From assembly GCA_963921795.1 (NCBI GenBank), contig OY997650.1, positions 16,005,935-16,069,934 on the forward strand: DNA of 64,000 nt, written 5' to 3'. This document shows, piece after piece, positions 35,965 to 49,527 of the stretch; position 1 is the stretch's first letter; each line of letters opens with the position of its first letter. The translations under genes and the position numbers were made by a program. The notes beneath the pieces are model-generated. The model was not told the DNA's origin and made no database searches. It saw nothing but the letters and a program-made list of their open reading frames with translations. The stretch is from Nannobrachium achirus (Eukaryota > Chordata > Actinopteri > Myctophiformes > Myctophidae).

Positions 35965-37210
35965 CCATCATATATGGAGATATCTGTATCTGTCTGTCTG
36001 CATCCATTTTATTCCCATATATGGAGATCTCTGTATCTGTTTGTCTGTGTCCCTTTATGCCCATTATGGAGATCTCTGTATCTGTCTGTGCCTCCGACTG
36101 TGTTGCAGACACAGTGCCGGTTCCCCCTTTAATGCAAACCCCTTTATACCTGTTGTCATAGGACCCGTTTTGACCATCTGTTTGCCTGCGTCTATTTTAT
36201 GCCCATATATGGAGATCTTTGACCATCTGTTTGCCTGTGTCCATTTATGCCCATATATGGAGATATCTGTATCCGTCTGTCTGCATCCATTTTATGCCCA
36301 TATATGGACATCTATGCAGACAGAGTGCCGGTTCCGGAGAACCCTGATGTCAGACATCAGAATCCGAAACTTTTGTGCCGGTTCCAGAAAATCGCGTATC
36401 AGGGCGGGTCGAGGCCGGACACTGCACTACCTGCTGCGGCAGGGAACGCACGTGCCGAATTTGAAATAGGGAATGAATGCCCCACCCTTTAATGCAAACC
36501 CCATTATACCTGTTGTCATAGGACCCGTTTTGACCATCTGTTTGCCTTTGTCCACTTATGCCCATATATGGAGATCTCTGCAGACACAGTACCGGTTCCG
36601 GAAAACTCTGATGTCAGACATCAGCTCCGCATACGGGCATCCATTTTATGCCCACATATGGAGATCTGTGAATGCCCTACCCTTTAATGCAAACCCCATT
36701 ATACCTGTTGTCATAAGAGCCATTTTGACCATGTTTGCCTGTGTCCATTTATGCCCATATGAACATCAGAACACGTCATACTGATTGTTGTCATAAGAGC
36801 CATTTTGACCATGTTTGCCTGTGTCTATTTATGCCCATATATGAACATCAGAACACGTCATACTGATGACATTCAATACGTAACCATGGCATTTTCTGTT
36901 GACTCATGTGGCGTACGTGATGTCAGAGCCTTTTATGATGTGATGTCACAATGAGTCAGCGCTTGCGCCGGTTTCCTCAGAAACAGCCTAATGTCAACAA
37001 TCAGCTCTGCATACAGAGATTCCGAACGTTTCGCGCCGGTTCGGGAAAACCGCGCGTCACGTCGGGTCGGGCCGAGGCCTGGCATTGCACTCCGCGCAGC
37101 GGTGGGGAACGTGCGTGCTGAATCTGAAGCCGATGGGACGAACGGTTCTCGAGATACGCGGGGCACATACTCACAGAGATTTCTCGCATTAATAGATAGA
37201 TGTTGCATTT
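35965..37210. repeat. satellite-like tandem region
   Basis: A phrase ending CCATATATGGAGATCTCTGT is repeated about eight times at 35970-36660. A longer unit (AATGCAAACCCCTTTATACC, TGTTGTCATAGGACCCGTTT, GCCGGTTCCGGAAAA, ATGTCAGACATCAG) repeats three times or more. The last part (36960-37200) is CG-rich. Not assigned to a family. Confidence 0.75.
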
Positions 37211-37396
37211 GTAGTTATTTTACTGTAATTTAACAACATAATAACCAGCGCAGATAGACAAAAAGACATTCATGGATTTATATTTAAAAGTAACTTTTAT
37301 TTTCCCCCCTGAAAATAAAGCAGGTGGTGGAAAAAAGTAGAAGGAATTAAAAATGTACTTGAGTAAAAGTACAAAAGTATTGGCATCAAAATGTAC

Positions 37397-38564
37397 TTAA
37401 CCCTATCAGTGCCAGCTTTCACCACTAGAGGGCGCCCAGTGGCCAAAGAATTCATCATAAAGATACACTGTTACATGCACAAGCCCTGCGCAGCCATGAT
37501 GCACCAGAACACTTTCCTCTGTTCATTTACAGGAACAGGATGAAGTTAGCTTGAAGTTAGCTATTGGCTACTAAGCATTTTAGAAGACCTATTTTCGGCG
37601 ATTTAGCCATGATTAAACCTTGCACACCTCATGGATATGCTTGGAACAGAGAAAATGAGCTCTAAAGATCCTGGATTGCATTGGAGTGGATGGTAAATAT
37701 CGGCGGCGCGACGCTCTCGCGGGCCGTGTAAACAGAATATAGTGGGGTTCAAACAGTGCTTAATTTGTCAATGAAAAGGTGGGGGATCCTAGGTTTCGCG
37801 TGAACACGCGCACATGCACGCACGTGCGCACACGCGTGCATGCACGCACGCACGCACACCCGGTGTACATTTTCATTAACACATTAACTATATATATATA
37901 TATATATACAGTATATATCACTGTCAACAATAAAGCATCACAGAAGCCAAAAAAGTCTCTATTTGGAAGGACGAAAACATAGATGACCATATATAAACAG
38001 CACTACTGCACACAGTGCAATAGAATAATTATCTTATCTGTTTCAACAGAGGTGTGGTGTATCAAAATAGTAAAGTGAAAATGTATTTGTAAGAACACTG
38101 CTCACACAGCCAAAGTGCCAAAGCCAAACTCACTGTTGCTAACCAAAATATCAGTGTACAACAGTAATATCACTAATGTCCAGTCCAACAAAAGCAGATT
38201 CAGATTCAGTCTGATTAATTGTCCTGTGTAACAAGGATGCATTTCCTTTTCTTGTTCACGTGTGTTTTGTCCATGACTAACTGAATCCTCTTTATATGCT
38301 TGCAAATTCAGACACATGACATCTTTTTCCAGAGATGTTGCAATCAGTTCTATGAGTTCTTCATCGTCACAAAGGTCTCCCCTCCTGTCTCACAGTACTC
38401 TCACTGGCTCTCCTGTCCTCCAGTCTTCATTAAATGTAGTTTCCCTTCAATGGAGGGGACATAGCCTATAATTAGGACTGGAAGTTTTATTTAAAAAAAG
38501 CAAGCCTAAACTGGGTGTCAACTGTCAAGTTCTCTCACTTCTCTGTCCATTCACTGTCCATCAG

Positions 38565-38623
<59 letters not shown>

Positions 38624-39694
38624 CAGCGCTGTCCCTGAGCAACAGAGCAAGCAATGTCACGACTCACGCTAATCATACCCACGCAGCGATGGGACATTTT
38701 TACACTCATTCACAGCATTTACTCATGGCTCTAAATCAATAACACTGCACAAGATAAATGCAAGTTAACGTGTGCTTAAAAGCCTTTTATGGCATTGAAC
38801 TGAGCCTCGGTCCAAATCCCCCCTGCAGTAAGGAGCCCCCTTTCACCTGTCGCTGCTGTCCTGTCCTCCTCACCACCTCCTTCGTCCTCACTCTCTGAAT
38901 TATCCTCCTCATCCTCCTCCTCTCGTTCCCCGTGCTGGTCATCGGGTGTCATCATGCCAGTGGCTGCCCCCTCCTCCTCCTCATCTGTGCCGCTGTTTAC
39001 AGCACAGAGCCCCGCTGCTGCTGTGCTGTCGGCCTGTCGCTATCTGCCGAAATAACTTTGGCCTGTTTGGGGTCTGGCTGACCGACTGGTTTGAAGAACG
39101 TTAAAGTTTAGTTTGTCGCTTTGACATTTTAGCAGCCGCTTGCTTGCGTATTGTTTTGTTGCCAGGTAAACTCCATGGTAAACTCCCAGTGCAGTGTGCA
39201 GTGCAGCGTGCGACCGAGGCGGAAACAAAACAACTAGTTGCGTGAACCTGTGTCATCACGTGATTGATGTCTGTCAAACCCCTCTTTTGTTTTTCAGATT
39301 AAAACGCATACAAATATTTAAAAAATAATCAAACAAGGGTCACACCAGAACAACATAAAACAGAGAGAACATAGATTAAAAAAACAGTTTATTTATAGAT
39401 TTTTATTGACAGGGAAGGTCCCGGATCCTTGATTCAAAATCAAATAGGTGGCGGATCCAATGAAATAGGTGCCGGTCAGAAAAAGTGAGGTACCGGAACA
39501 AGATCCGGCTTGATCCGGCACAAATTAAGCACTGGGTTCAAAAAAAAAGTAACTTAAAAAAAAAATGTTATTTTTTTTTTTTACAAAAAAAAAAAAAAAA
39601 ATTATATCCCGAACTAGTTCGGGATAGGCACTCAGGACGTTAATACGGCCCAAATTATCCCGAACTAGTTCGGGATAGGCACTGTATGAGTTAA
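37397..39694. mobile_element. TTAA-flanked (piggyBac-like) element
   Basis: TTAACCCTATCAGTGCCAGC ... AGGCACTGTATGAGTTAA, inserted at TTAA of the host repeat (AATGTAC before, AGTTCC after). Near its right end the palindrome TATCCCGAACTAGTTCGGGA occurs twice. Confidence 0.85.
37754..39534. mobile_element. 1.78-kb hAT-type element nested at third level
   Basis: CAGTGCTTAATTTGTC ... GCACAAATTAAGCACTG with exact 8-bp duplication GGTTCAAA (37746-37753 and 39535-39542). No intact transposase. A minus-strand acidic stretch near 38870-39030 (Glu/Asp-rich) could be a remnant of coding sequence. Includes (CA)n at 38570-38620. Confidence 0.9.
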
Positions 39695-39766
39695 AGTTCC
39701 AAAAGTAAAGGTATTCATTATGCAGAATGTCTAATTTCAAGTTTTCAAATGTATAAAACATTTCTT

Positions 39767-39844
39767 TGAAAATAGCACATCTACAAGATCACAATGGGTC
39801 GCATCGTGACGCACTGAGAGCTTGTAGATCGTCTATTTTCAAAT
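39767..39844. repeat. hairpin module copy
   Basis: CTTTGAAAATAGCACATCTA ... CTTGTAGATCGTCTATTTTC, then AAATG. Confidence 0.85.
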
Positions 39845-40061
39845 GGCCGAAATCTATATAGGGCTGAAGTGGTTAATGCATGTTTTGTGATAATAATACA
39901 AATCTAAAAAGTAACTAAAGTTTTCAAATAATCGGAGTAAAAGAACAATATTTGGATCCGAGATGTGTGAGTAGAAATACTCAAGTAAAGTACAAATATC
40001 TCAAAATTGTACTCAAGTACTGTACCTAAGTAAACGTACTAATAGTTACTTTACACCACTG

Positions 40062-41150
40062 TCGGCGAAGGCAGTGCTAAATACAAAACAAATCAAAAGC
40101 TATTTGTACGTCTCGTCGTCCGCTGAGGCGTTTAACTGCCTGTGTTGTGTGCGCGCCGTAACGAGTGTCGCTCCCTTTTTGGGGCCTGGTAAAAATAGTG
40201 GTGGTGCATATGAGGGCCCTGTAGACTCTGTTATCAGGCTGCCCTGCCTCCTCCCACTGCCGCAACCACACGCTGACCACACGTTGCAGCACGCACGCAC
40301 TCACACACACACACACACACGTACGGTACACGCTTGTGCACGTATACAGACACATCCGTGTAAAGTGCAAGCATGCCACACACACACACACACACACGAA
40401 GCAAAGCGCAAATGTGAGGACGTAGACGTGTATGTATGTGTGCGTGCACACGCGCAAGTCCACATACACACCAAGAGGAAGCACAAAAACTAAAGCGCAC
40501 GTGTACTACTGTAAGTGCACGACGAAAAAAGAAACGAGTCAATAAAATAAAAGCTTTCACTCAGAAACACATAATTTGGTATTCACACATAACCAGCGTG
40601 TCTAACTGTGGAAGTATAGCCTACTGAAGAAATGCCCATTAAAACAGCGACGAGACACTAAACACACAGATACGCTCGCGCTCCAGTCTGCCAGAAGCCA
40701 TTCCCACTGACATGAAAGACATTTGCCGTATTTGTAATTTTTCATAAAACGCTTAAGCTGAACTGCACTCTAAGGAATTGTTTGTTATTCCCATTATTTC
40801 CTGAGGGGGAGATATTTATATTGGCCCTACAAGGAGCATAACTAGTGTGTGTGTCCGTGTGTGAAGACATGTGACATTCATTAAATCCCTGTTATCAGTG
40901 TAAAATGACTAAATGTAAAACTTGCACATAGCCAGCAAACATACTGTACAATGCTAGCATGCTCGGGTGACCGTACGGTTAGATATGAAATATTAGATAT
41001 TACAATATATGCTCAACCATTATTTGCCCCGGGTAAGAGGGTGATAAGTCTGCACCGACTGGCTACCATATGTAAACAATAATAATCGGCGGGCTTTTAT
41101 CATTCCCCTCGGTTGGATAACATCAGACAACGACAAATGCCCGGGTGATC
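40062..41150. other. intron, CA/CG-alternating patches
   Basis: Purine-pyrimidine alternating DNA at 40290-40480. No exon. Confidence 0.45.
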
Positions 41151-41425
41151 ATCTACGGCAACTCTCTTCACCAAAAATAGCAGATCTACAAGCTCAGCAT
41201 GCCTATCACAACGAGTCACAACGTGACGCGTTGTGATAGGCATGCTGGGGTTCAAGTGGTTAAACGTCAAGTATAACGTTGTTTTCAGTGAGTTCTGATG
41301 GAAACAGATATTTCTCCAATAGGACATAAGATTCTAAAAATGAACAGTGTAATTCAGGGGTGCCGTGGATGAAAAAGTTACTTACAGGGGTGCCCTGAGT
41401 CAAAAAAGTTTAAAAACCCCTAACC
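41151..41425. mobile_element. truncated hAT-type repeat with hairpin
   Basis: Inverse relative of 21313-21560; right end AAGTTTAAAAACCCCT. Confidence 0.65.
41172..41247. repeat. hairpin module copy, chimeric stem
   Basis: AAAAATAGCAGATCTACAAG at the left. The inner stem is AGCATGCCTATCACAACG mirrored as CGTTGTGATAGGCATGCT; the right outer arm is replaced. Confidence 0.8.
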
Positions 41426-41974
41426 TACGTACATTTAATGGCTCCCACCCCAGGCTTGCATAATAGAATCATGACGAATCATGACTTTCTGTAAGGTGCT
41501 AACCAACTGAAATTAACATTGGCATGCTACTGTAGCCTACTGGATATCGCAATAGCCTGCTTCAAGTCTGAGATTGAAGACTTTTTGTGGGTTTGTTCTT
41601 TGAAGAAGTATAAAGTAATCCAACCTATCACATATTAAGATATAGCCTTACAGCAGATAATCCAGTCCAGAAGGTTAATTTAAAATGGTGTTTCTCCTGC
41701 TAAGGTTTGAGATCCACACACCCTCCCAATAGTCCGGCGTTCCCATCACCAGGTTTTAGCAAACAACACGGTACATGAGGGATTACACTGAAAGTTACGC
41801 TGCCAGGTTTGCGAGCCATGAATCCTTTGCGGTAGTCAGACACCTGACGTTCCCTCTGGGATTAATAAAGCCTACGTTATCTCATCTCATAACCAGCCTG
41901 CCTCGGAGAGTCAGGCCCACACATTCCTCTGTTCAGATGGGAGAGTGCTGGGAGTCAAATCGCTGGCCGGGGCA
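41426..41974. other. intron without recognised feature
   Basis: No gene; ends at the target duplication of the foldback element. Confidence 0.4.
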
Positions 41975-42220
41975 CTAGATGCGAGCAAGAGCCACTGGCC
42001 GCCGCGTCCACGTCCATGGACGCAGCCGCGAAAAAAACGGCCGTGGACGCAAGGTCGCGTCCGCGGACGCAAACGACCGGCCGGCCCGGCCGTGGATGCG
42101 GCCGTGGACGCAGACGGCCGTGGACGCAAACGGCGGACCGTGGACGCGTCCAAACGGCCGGCCGTGGACGCGTCCATGGACGAGGCCGCGAAAAAAAGGA
42201 AAAAAAAAAAAAAAAAAAAG

Positions 42221-42690
42221 GTGTCTATTGTATGTATTTTTTGATGGAGAATTCAAATATGACCTTCTTTTTTGCATTGGACAACTCTAACCTGCATCAA
42301 TTGGTATTTTATAATTGCCAATTGTACCCTATCCATCTAAAAAACTAATTGGATGTCTATTGTATGTATTTTTTAATGGAGAATTCAAATATTACCTTCT
42401 TTTTTGCATAGGACAACTCTAACCTGCATCAATTGGTATTTTATAATTGCCAATTGTACCCTATCCATCTAAAAAACTAATTGGATATCTATTTTATGTA
42501 TTTTTTGATGGAGAATTCAAATAGTACCTTCTTTTTGGGATAGGACAACTCTAACCTGCATCAATTGGTATTTTATAATTGCCAATTGTACCCTATCCAT
42601 CTCAAAAACAAATTGGATGTCTATTGTATGTATTTTTTGATGGGGAATTCAAATGTTACCTTCTTTTTTAGATAGGACAACTCTAACCTG
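42221..42690. repeat. 132-bp tandem repeat, left arm (about 3.6 copies)
   Basis: GTCTAT recurs at 42223, 42355, 42487 and 42619; units contain GACAACTCTAACCTGCATCA. Confidence 0.93.
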
Positions 42691-45405
42691 CATCAATTGG
42701 TGCATCAACCTACTATCTATCTATCTATCTATCTATCTATTTATACTTCACCTTTAGTCCAGAAGAGAGTTCAGCCTCAGGAACTTGCACACATGGAACT
42801 GTGTCATGACTGTGTCATGGAGCTAAAACAGAGCTATGTTAAATACTCACAATGACTCTGATGGACCAATCAGGGTGGTGGTGGGGGGAGGGATCAACAA
42901 TAGACAGAAACTGGATAATGCTTTGTTAACTGTCCCACCTAAGTCCCTGCTAGTCTGAACAAACATCACCTTCCCTCTCATAACACTACTACTACTACTA
43001 CTAGTACTACTACTACTACTACATTTATATAAAGCTGCTCTTGCATTTGAATTCAAGTCTGACACAAGTTAAGGTTAACTTAGGTAGTAGTTCATTTTGC
43101 TGGCTTTTAGGGACTGTGTGAGTGTGTAGGCCCACAAATTATTATAATTGTCATTAAGTGACTCAAAGGGAGACATCTAATTGGTGTTTATTATTCTAAT
43201 ATGAACTGTGGGAAGATTATATATTTTTTTATTTTGCACTTAAAGTGTTGTGATATTATTCCTGAAGGAAGAGGGGTATTTTCACAGTCCAGGCTTTGAA
43301 CCTAAATGCGGTTTACATTTTCTATAAATATTTATTTATATATAAAACTCAGTTGTGTGGAGTTATTGTGTCCCTTTTCTTGTAGCTAAAGAGTCCATTT
43401 GTTCACTAGACATTAAGCCAAGGTTACTATTTTGAGTTGAAGCTAGGTGTTTTATTACTTTGGGGTTTAACATTATTTAATAGGCAAATTCATTGTTATG
43501 GTTACTTTAGAAGACTGCTTTTGCATTCATGAGTTAAAAAGAGAGCCAAGCTAATTCAAAGAGTTAAGTTAAAGGAACACAAAACATGGCCTAACTCACA
43601 GCTGCCATTGGACAGACAGTTACAACATACTCTTATCTTTCACAGAACAGACAATTATCATTTATTTTATCTATTTGAGACTATGTAGCTGCTCTAGGGG
43701 AAATAGAGCATTAATTTGGGGTGATATATTTATCAGCCTATTCAATTGATAATGACCAATTGGTGCCAGTTTCTAAGTAGTAGCATATTACCATAACAAT
43801 ATATGTGGCCTAGACATGGATATTGCCCACTCAACTCGTAATCTACAGAAATGTCCACCACATCACACAGTATAAAACCTAGTAGGCTTAGTGGATTCAC
43901 CTATGTTAAATCATGTCAGGTTAGTTTGGTTCAAGGTTCAAGTATAATAATTTATGAGACAAAAATGTAAACAGCACAAATGTAGAATCACATCTAGGCT
44001 AGAATGATGTGTGTGAGTTTATCTGGAGACTTACTCAGTCTGTGACTTACAGAGATCTTGATGGTCTTTGGGTTCCACCTGTTCATCATGTGAATTGCTA
44101 ATAATGTTATGGGTCAGATGTGTAAAGATCTATCACATTTTCAACACAGGGAGAGAAAACACCCACATGATAAGAGCCAGATTCACACATTGATCAGCAT
44201 TTAAGTAACTCACACACATCAAAGTGTTTGAACATTACTTTTATCATTCATGACATAATATCATGTTACTGTTACCTACATGCCTTTATATGGGGAGAAC
44301 CAAGTTTTTATACTGTGTGATGTGGTGGACATTTCTGTAGAGTTGAGTGGGCAATATCCATGTCTAGGCCACTTATATTGTTGTGTTAATATGCTTAACT
44401 ACTTAGAAACTGGCACCCATTGGTCATTATCAATTGAATAGGCTGATAAATATATCACCCCAAATTAATGCTCTATTTCCCCAAGAGCAGCTACATAGTC
44501 TCAAATAGATAAAATAAATGATAATTGTCTGTTCTGTGAAAGATAAGAGTATGTTGGCCATGTTTTGTGTTCCTTTAACTTAACTCTTTGAATTAGCTTG
44601 GCTCTCTTTTTAACTCATGAATGCAAAAGCAGTCTTCTAAAGTAACCATAACAATGAATTTGCCTATTAAATAATGTTAAACCACAAAGTAATAAAACAC
44701 CTAGCTTCAACTCAAAATAGTAACCTTGGCTTAATGTCTAGTGAACAAATGGACTCTTTAGCTACAAGAAAAGGCACACAATAACTCCACATAACTGAGT
44801 TTTATATATAAATAAATATTTATAGAAAATGTAAACAGCATTTAGGTTCAAAGCCTGGACTGTGAAAATACCCCTCTTCCTTCAGGAATAATATCACAAC
44901 ACTTTAAGTGCAAAATAAAAAAATATATAATCTTCCCACAGTTCATATTAGAATAATAAACACCAATTAGATGTCTCCCTTTGAGTCACTTAATGACAAT
45001 TATAATAATTTGTGGGCCTACACACTCACACAGTCCCTAAAAGCCAGCAAAATGAACTACTACCTAAGTTAACCTTAACTTGTGTCAGACTTGAATTCAA
45101 ATGCAAGAGCAGCTTTATATAAATGTAGTAGTAGTAGTAGTAGTACTAGTAGTAGTAGTAGTAGTGTTATGAGAGGGAAGGTGATGTTTGTTCAGACTAG
45201 CAGGGACTTAGGTGGGACAGTTAACAAAGCATTATCCAGTTTCTGTCTATTGTTGATCCCTCCCCCCACCACCACCCTGATTGGTCCATCAGAGTCATTG
45301 TGAGTATTTAACATAGCTCTGTTTTAGCTCCATGACACAGTCATGACACAGTTCCATGTGTGCAAGTTCCTGAGGCTGAACTCTCTTCTGGACTAAAGGT
45401 GAAGT

Positions 45406-45407
<2 letters not shown>

Positions 45408-45493
<86 letters not shown>

Positions 45494-45495
45494 TA
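45408..45495. repeat. (GATA)n microsatellite in right arm
   Basis: About 22 units, against about 8 in the left arm (42711-42742). Confidence 0.95.
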
Positions 45496-45499
45496 GGTT

Positions 45500-45860
45500 G
45501 ATGCACCACTTGATGCAGGTTAGAGTTGTCCTATCTAAAAAAGAAGGTAACATTTGAATTCCCCATCAAAAAATACATACAATAGACATCCAATTTGTTT
45601 TTGAGATGGATAGGGTACAATTGGCAATTATAAAATACCAATTGATGCAGGTTAGAGTTGTCCTATCCCAAAAAGAAGGTAATATTTGAATTCTCCATCA
45701 AAAAATACATACAATAGACATCCAATTTGTTTTTTTAGATGGATAGGGTACAATTGGCAATTATAAAATACCAATTGATGCAGGTTAGAGTTGTCCTATG
45801 CAAAAAAGAAGGTCATATTTGAATTCTCCATCAAAAAATACATACAATAGACACCTTTTT
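45500..45860. repeat. 132-bp tandem repeat, right arm (about 2.7 copies)
   Basis: Inverse of the left array with one unit fewer. Confidence 0.93.
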
Positions 45861-46140
45861 TTTTTTTTTGCAGCCTTTTTTTCGCGGCCTCGTCCATGGA
45901 CGCGTCCACGGCCGGCCGTTTGCGTCCACGGCCGCGTCCACGGCCGCGTCCCCGGCCGTCTGCGTCCACGGCCGCGTCCACGTCCACGGCCGCGTCCACA
46001 GCCGGGCCGGCCGGCCGTTTGCGTCCGCGGACGCGACCTTGCGTCCACGGCCGTTTTTTTCGCGGCTGCGTCCATGGACGCGTCCGTGGACGCGTCCATG
46101 GACGTGGACGCGGCGGCCAGCGGCTGTCTCTCCTAGATGC

Positions 46141-46202
46141 AGATAAACGAGAAGGGATTACTGGAGTGAGATAGAAAAACAAGCCCAACATCGCAGAAAG
46201 AA

Positions 46203-46254
<52 letters not shown>

Positions 46255-46706
46255 AAAGAAGTAAAGGAGAGAGAGGGCAAAAAAGACAGGAGAATAGTCC
46301 AAGTCCAATTTTTTTGAATATATATATTTTTTGATTTACCAGACTGTAAACCACAAACTAGTCATTTTGAATTTGTTAAATTGTCAATGCACTCACCCCT
46401 CATTTTGTTCAATTGTCTGTTTTAATGTTATCTGCTCCCTTTGCTGAATATTGCTTGTACGGACTTATACTGTTGTTCCACAAACTGTTGGAACAAAATG
46501 AGGGGGGAGTGCATAAAGAATGTAACAGATTAAAAACTTCTAGTTTGTGGTTTACACTCTGGTAAATCAAATAAATATCTATATTCAAAATGTTAAAATA
46601 TGGACTTAAGACAGTTTTTCGTCTCAGGTACTCAATTGAAAGTTGAAACCCTTATGGTTACTTTTTCCTACATTCTCAGAGTGGAATCTTTCTTTGCCCC
46701 TTTCTC
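46141..46706. other. intron with (GA)n at 46204-46250
   Basis: Also an imperfect inverted pair around ACAAACTAG near 46350 and CTAGTTTGTGG near 46540. No gene. Confidence 0.5.
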
Positions 46707-47216
46707 TTAACACATCTGCTGCCTCTTAATCTGAAGGTTGCTTGGTGCCTCGGCGCCACGTCGTTTCCTCCGTCGGCCGCCGCTATTATTTTGAAGGGCC
46801 GGAAGGGGGTTGTTTTTGTTTTTTTGGATTATCACTTGACGGCAACGATTACGTCATCTAGTCACATGACAGTGTGCGACAAGAAGATGAAGATGGCTGC
46901 GCCCTGCCTTTTGCCTTGTTTACATTTAGATCTGCTGCAAAATGTCTCAAAATGGCTATTTTGTTTAAATGAAGTTTCTTTATGGGCCTCGCCATTGACT
47001 TAACATTGAGGAGCTTCACTTCGCGTGCACGCCCAACGTGCGTTGTAAACAAATCGCCGACATTACCGATGCGAGCGGGACCGGAGCGACATTAAGTAAG
47101 TAATAATATCTTTACTGTATATACAGTAAGATTCACAGTCCTCACCGTCAACGGCGCCATGGTATTAACCCTTTCAATGACAATCCTCACCGTCAACGGC
47201 GGCGAAAAAGTTAATT
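46707..47216. mobile_element. probable TTAA-type element, CpG-rich
   Basis: Starts TTAACACATCTGCTGCC. AATCCTCACCGTCAACGGCG-like sequence is doubled near 47133 and 47182. The right end is uncertain. Confidence 0.45.
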
Positions 47217-48783
<1,567 letters not shown>

Positions 48784-48880
48784 TGTGAAAATGTCATATC
48801 ACAATTATTGTGACAAAAGAAATCGCGATTTATGATATTATCACGATAATCAAAATCCATTATCCTGGGGCCAAACATTG

Positions 48881-48920
48881 GCCAAAAAATAGCAGATCTA
48901 CAAGCTCACAACGCGTCGCA
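48881..48920. repeat. left-half hairpin module
   Basis: GCCAAAAAATAGCAGATCTA then CAAGCTCACAACGCGTCGCA. Cut at the duplication joint. Confidence 0.85.
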
Positions 48921-48947
48921 ACAATAATCAAAATCCATTATCCTGGG

Positions 48948-49029
48948 GCCAAAAAATTGCAGATCTACAAGCTCACAACGCGTCACGTTGCGACGTGTTG
49001 TGAGCTTGTAGACCGGCTATTTTTTGGGC
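48948..49029. repeat. hairpin module copy
   Basis: GCCAAAAAATTGCAGATCTA ... CTTGTAGACCGGCTATTTTT with tip GCGTCACGTTGCGACGTG. Confidence 0.9.
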
Positions 49030-49527
49030 AAAGACATTTGATAGAGAGTGAAAAAAAGACTGTATCAAGTACGTAGCCTATATTGTAAGTACCTTTTACC
49101 AATTATAGAGCGTTTAAGTGGATATGCAGCTCGGCAAATAAAAGTTGAATTGATCCCAGTGCATGATGGAGGACGATATCACGATAAATTAAATCTCCAC
49201 AATGCGATTATCGTGAGTGTTTTTTATCACGATAACCGATAATATCGTGTATCGTCCCATCCCTAACACACACACACACACACACACACAGTTTTGACAG
49301 TTTTGGCAGATCAAAGATTTATTCAAATGAGATACCGGTACTTTAGAGGACTTAACTTCATTATAGAAGTAAAGAGGGTAAAAATGATGTTTACATAATT
49401 TCCACTGGAGATCTAGAAATGGGAACAGGAAACGTAAAATGGCAGGCGCATGTTTAGATTGCCGAAATGTTGGGCTTATGAGTTCCAGGCAGGGATACTA
49501 CATATCAATCGTCGTCCTACCCAACAC

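Larger units (their letters stand above)
37321..40061. mobile_element. AGTGGTGGAAAAA hAT-type repeat hosting nested elements
   Basis: Left CAGGTGGTGGAAAAAAGTAG and right TTACTTTACACCACTG. The interior resumes after the insertion with TATTCATTATGCAGAATGTC, as in the uninterrupted copy near 7255. Confidence 0.75.
41983..46132. mobile_element. 4.15-kb foldback transposon
   Basis: Inverted arms of about 1.9 kb (41983-43879) and 1.83 kb (44304-46132) around a 424-bp spacer, flanked by the exact 8-bp duplication CTAGATGC (41975-41982 and 46133-46140). The tips read GAGCAAGAGCCACTGGCCGC and, inverted, GAGAGACAGCCGCTGGCCGC. Arms in order: CG-rich block of GGCCGTGGACGC-type repeats, poly-A, 132-bp tandem units, GATA array, then unique AT-rich DNA. 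No intact protein. The structure resembles Drosophila FB elements and long-TIR P/Mutator-type elements; the superfamily is not assigned. Confidence 0.92.

Noticed and set aside
36991..37233. Plus-strand frame in the CG-rich end of the tandem region
   Set aside because: Lies in repeated DNA, with similar sequence at 36340-36470 broken by stops.
45082..45303. Matching serine-rich frames in both arms of the foldback (42847-43065 and 45082-45303)
   Set aside because: They are mirror copies of a (TAC)n/(GTA)n tract and flank inside inverted arms; no start context or protein family.
45796..46308. Long Arg/Pro-rich frames in the CG-rich foldback tips
   Set aside because: Produced by GGCCGTGGACGC-type tandem repeats, and all frames are open because of the composition.
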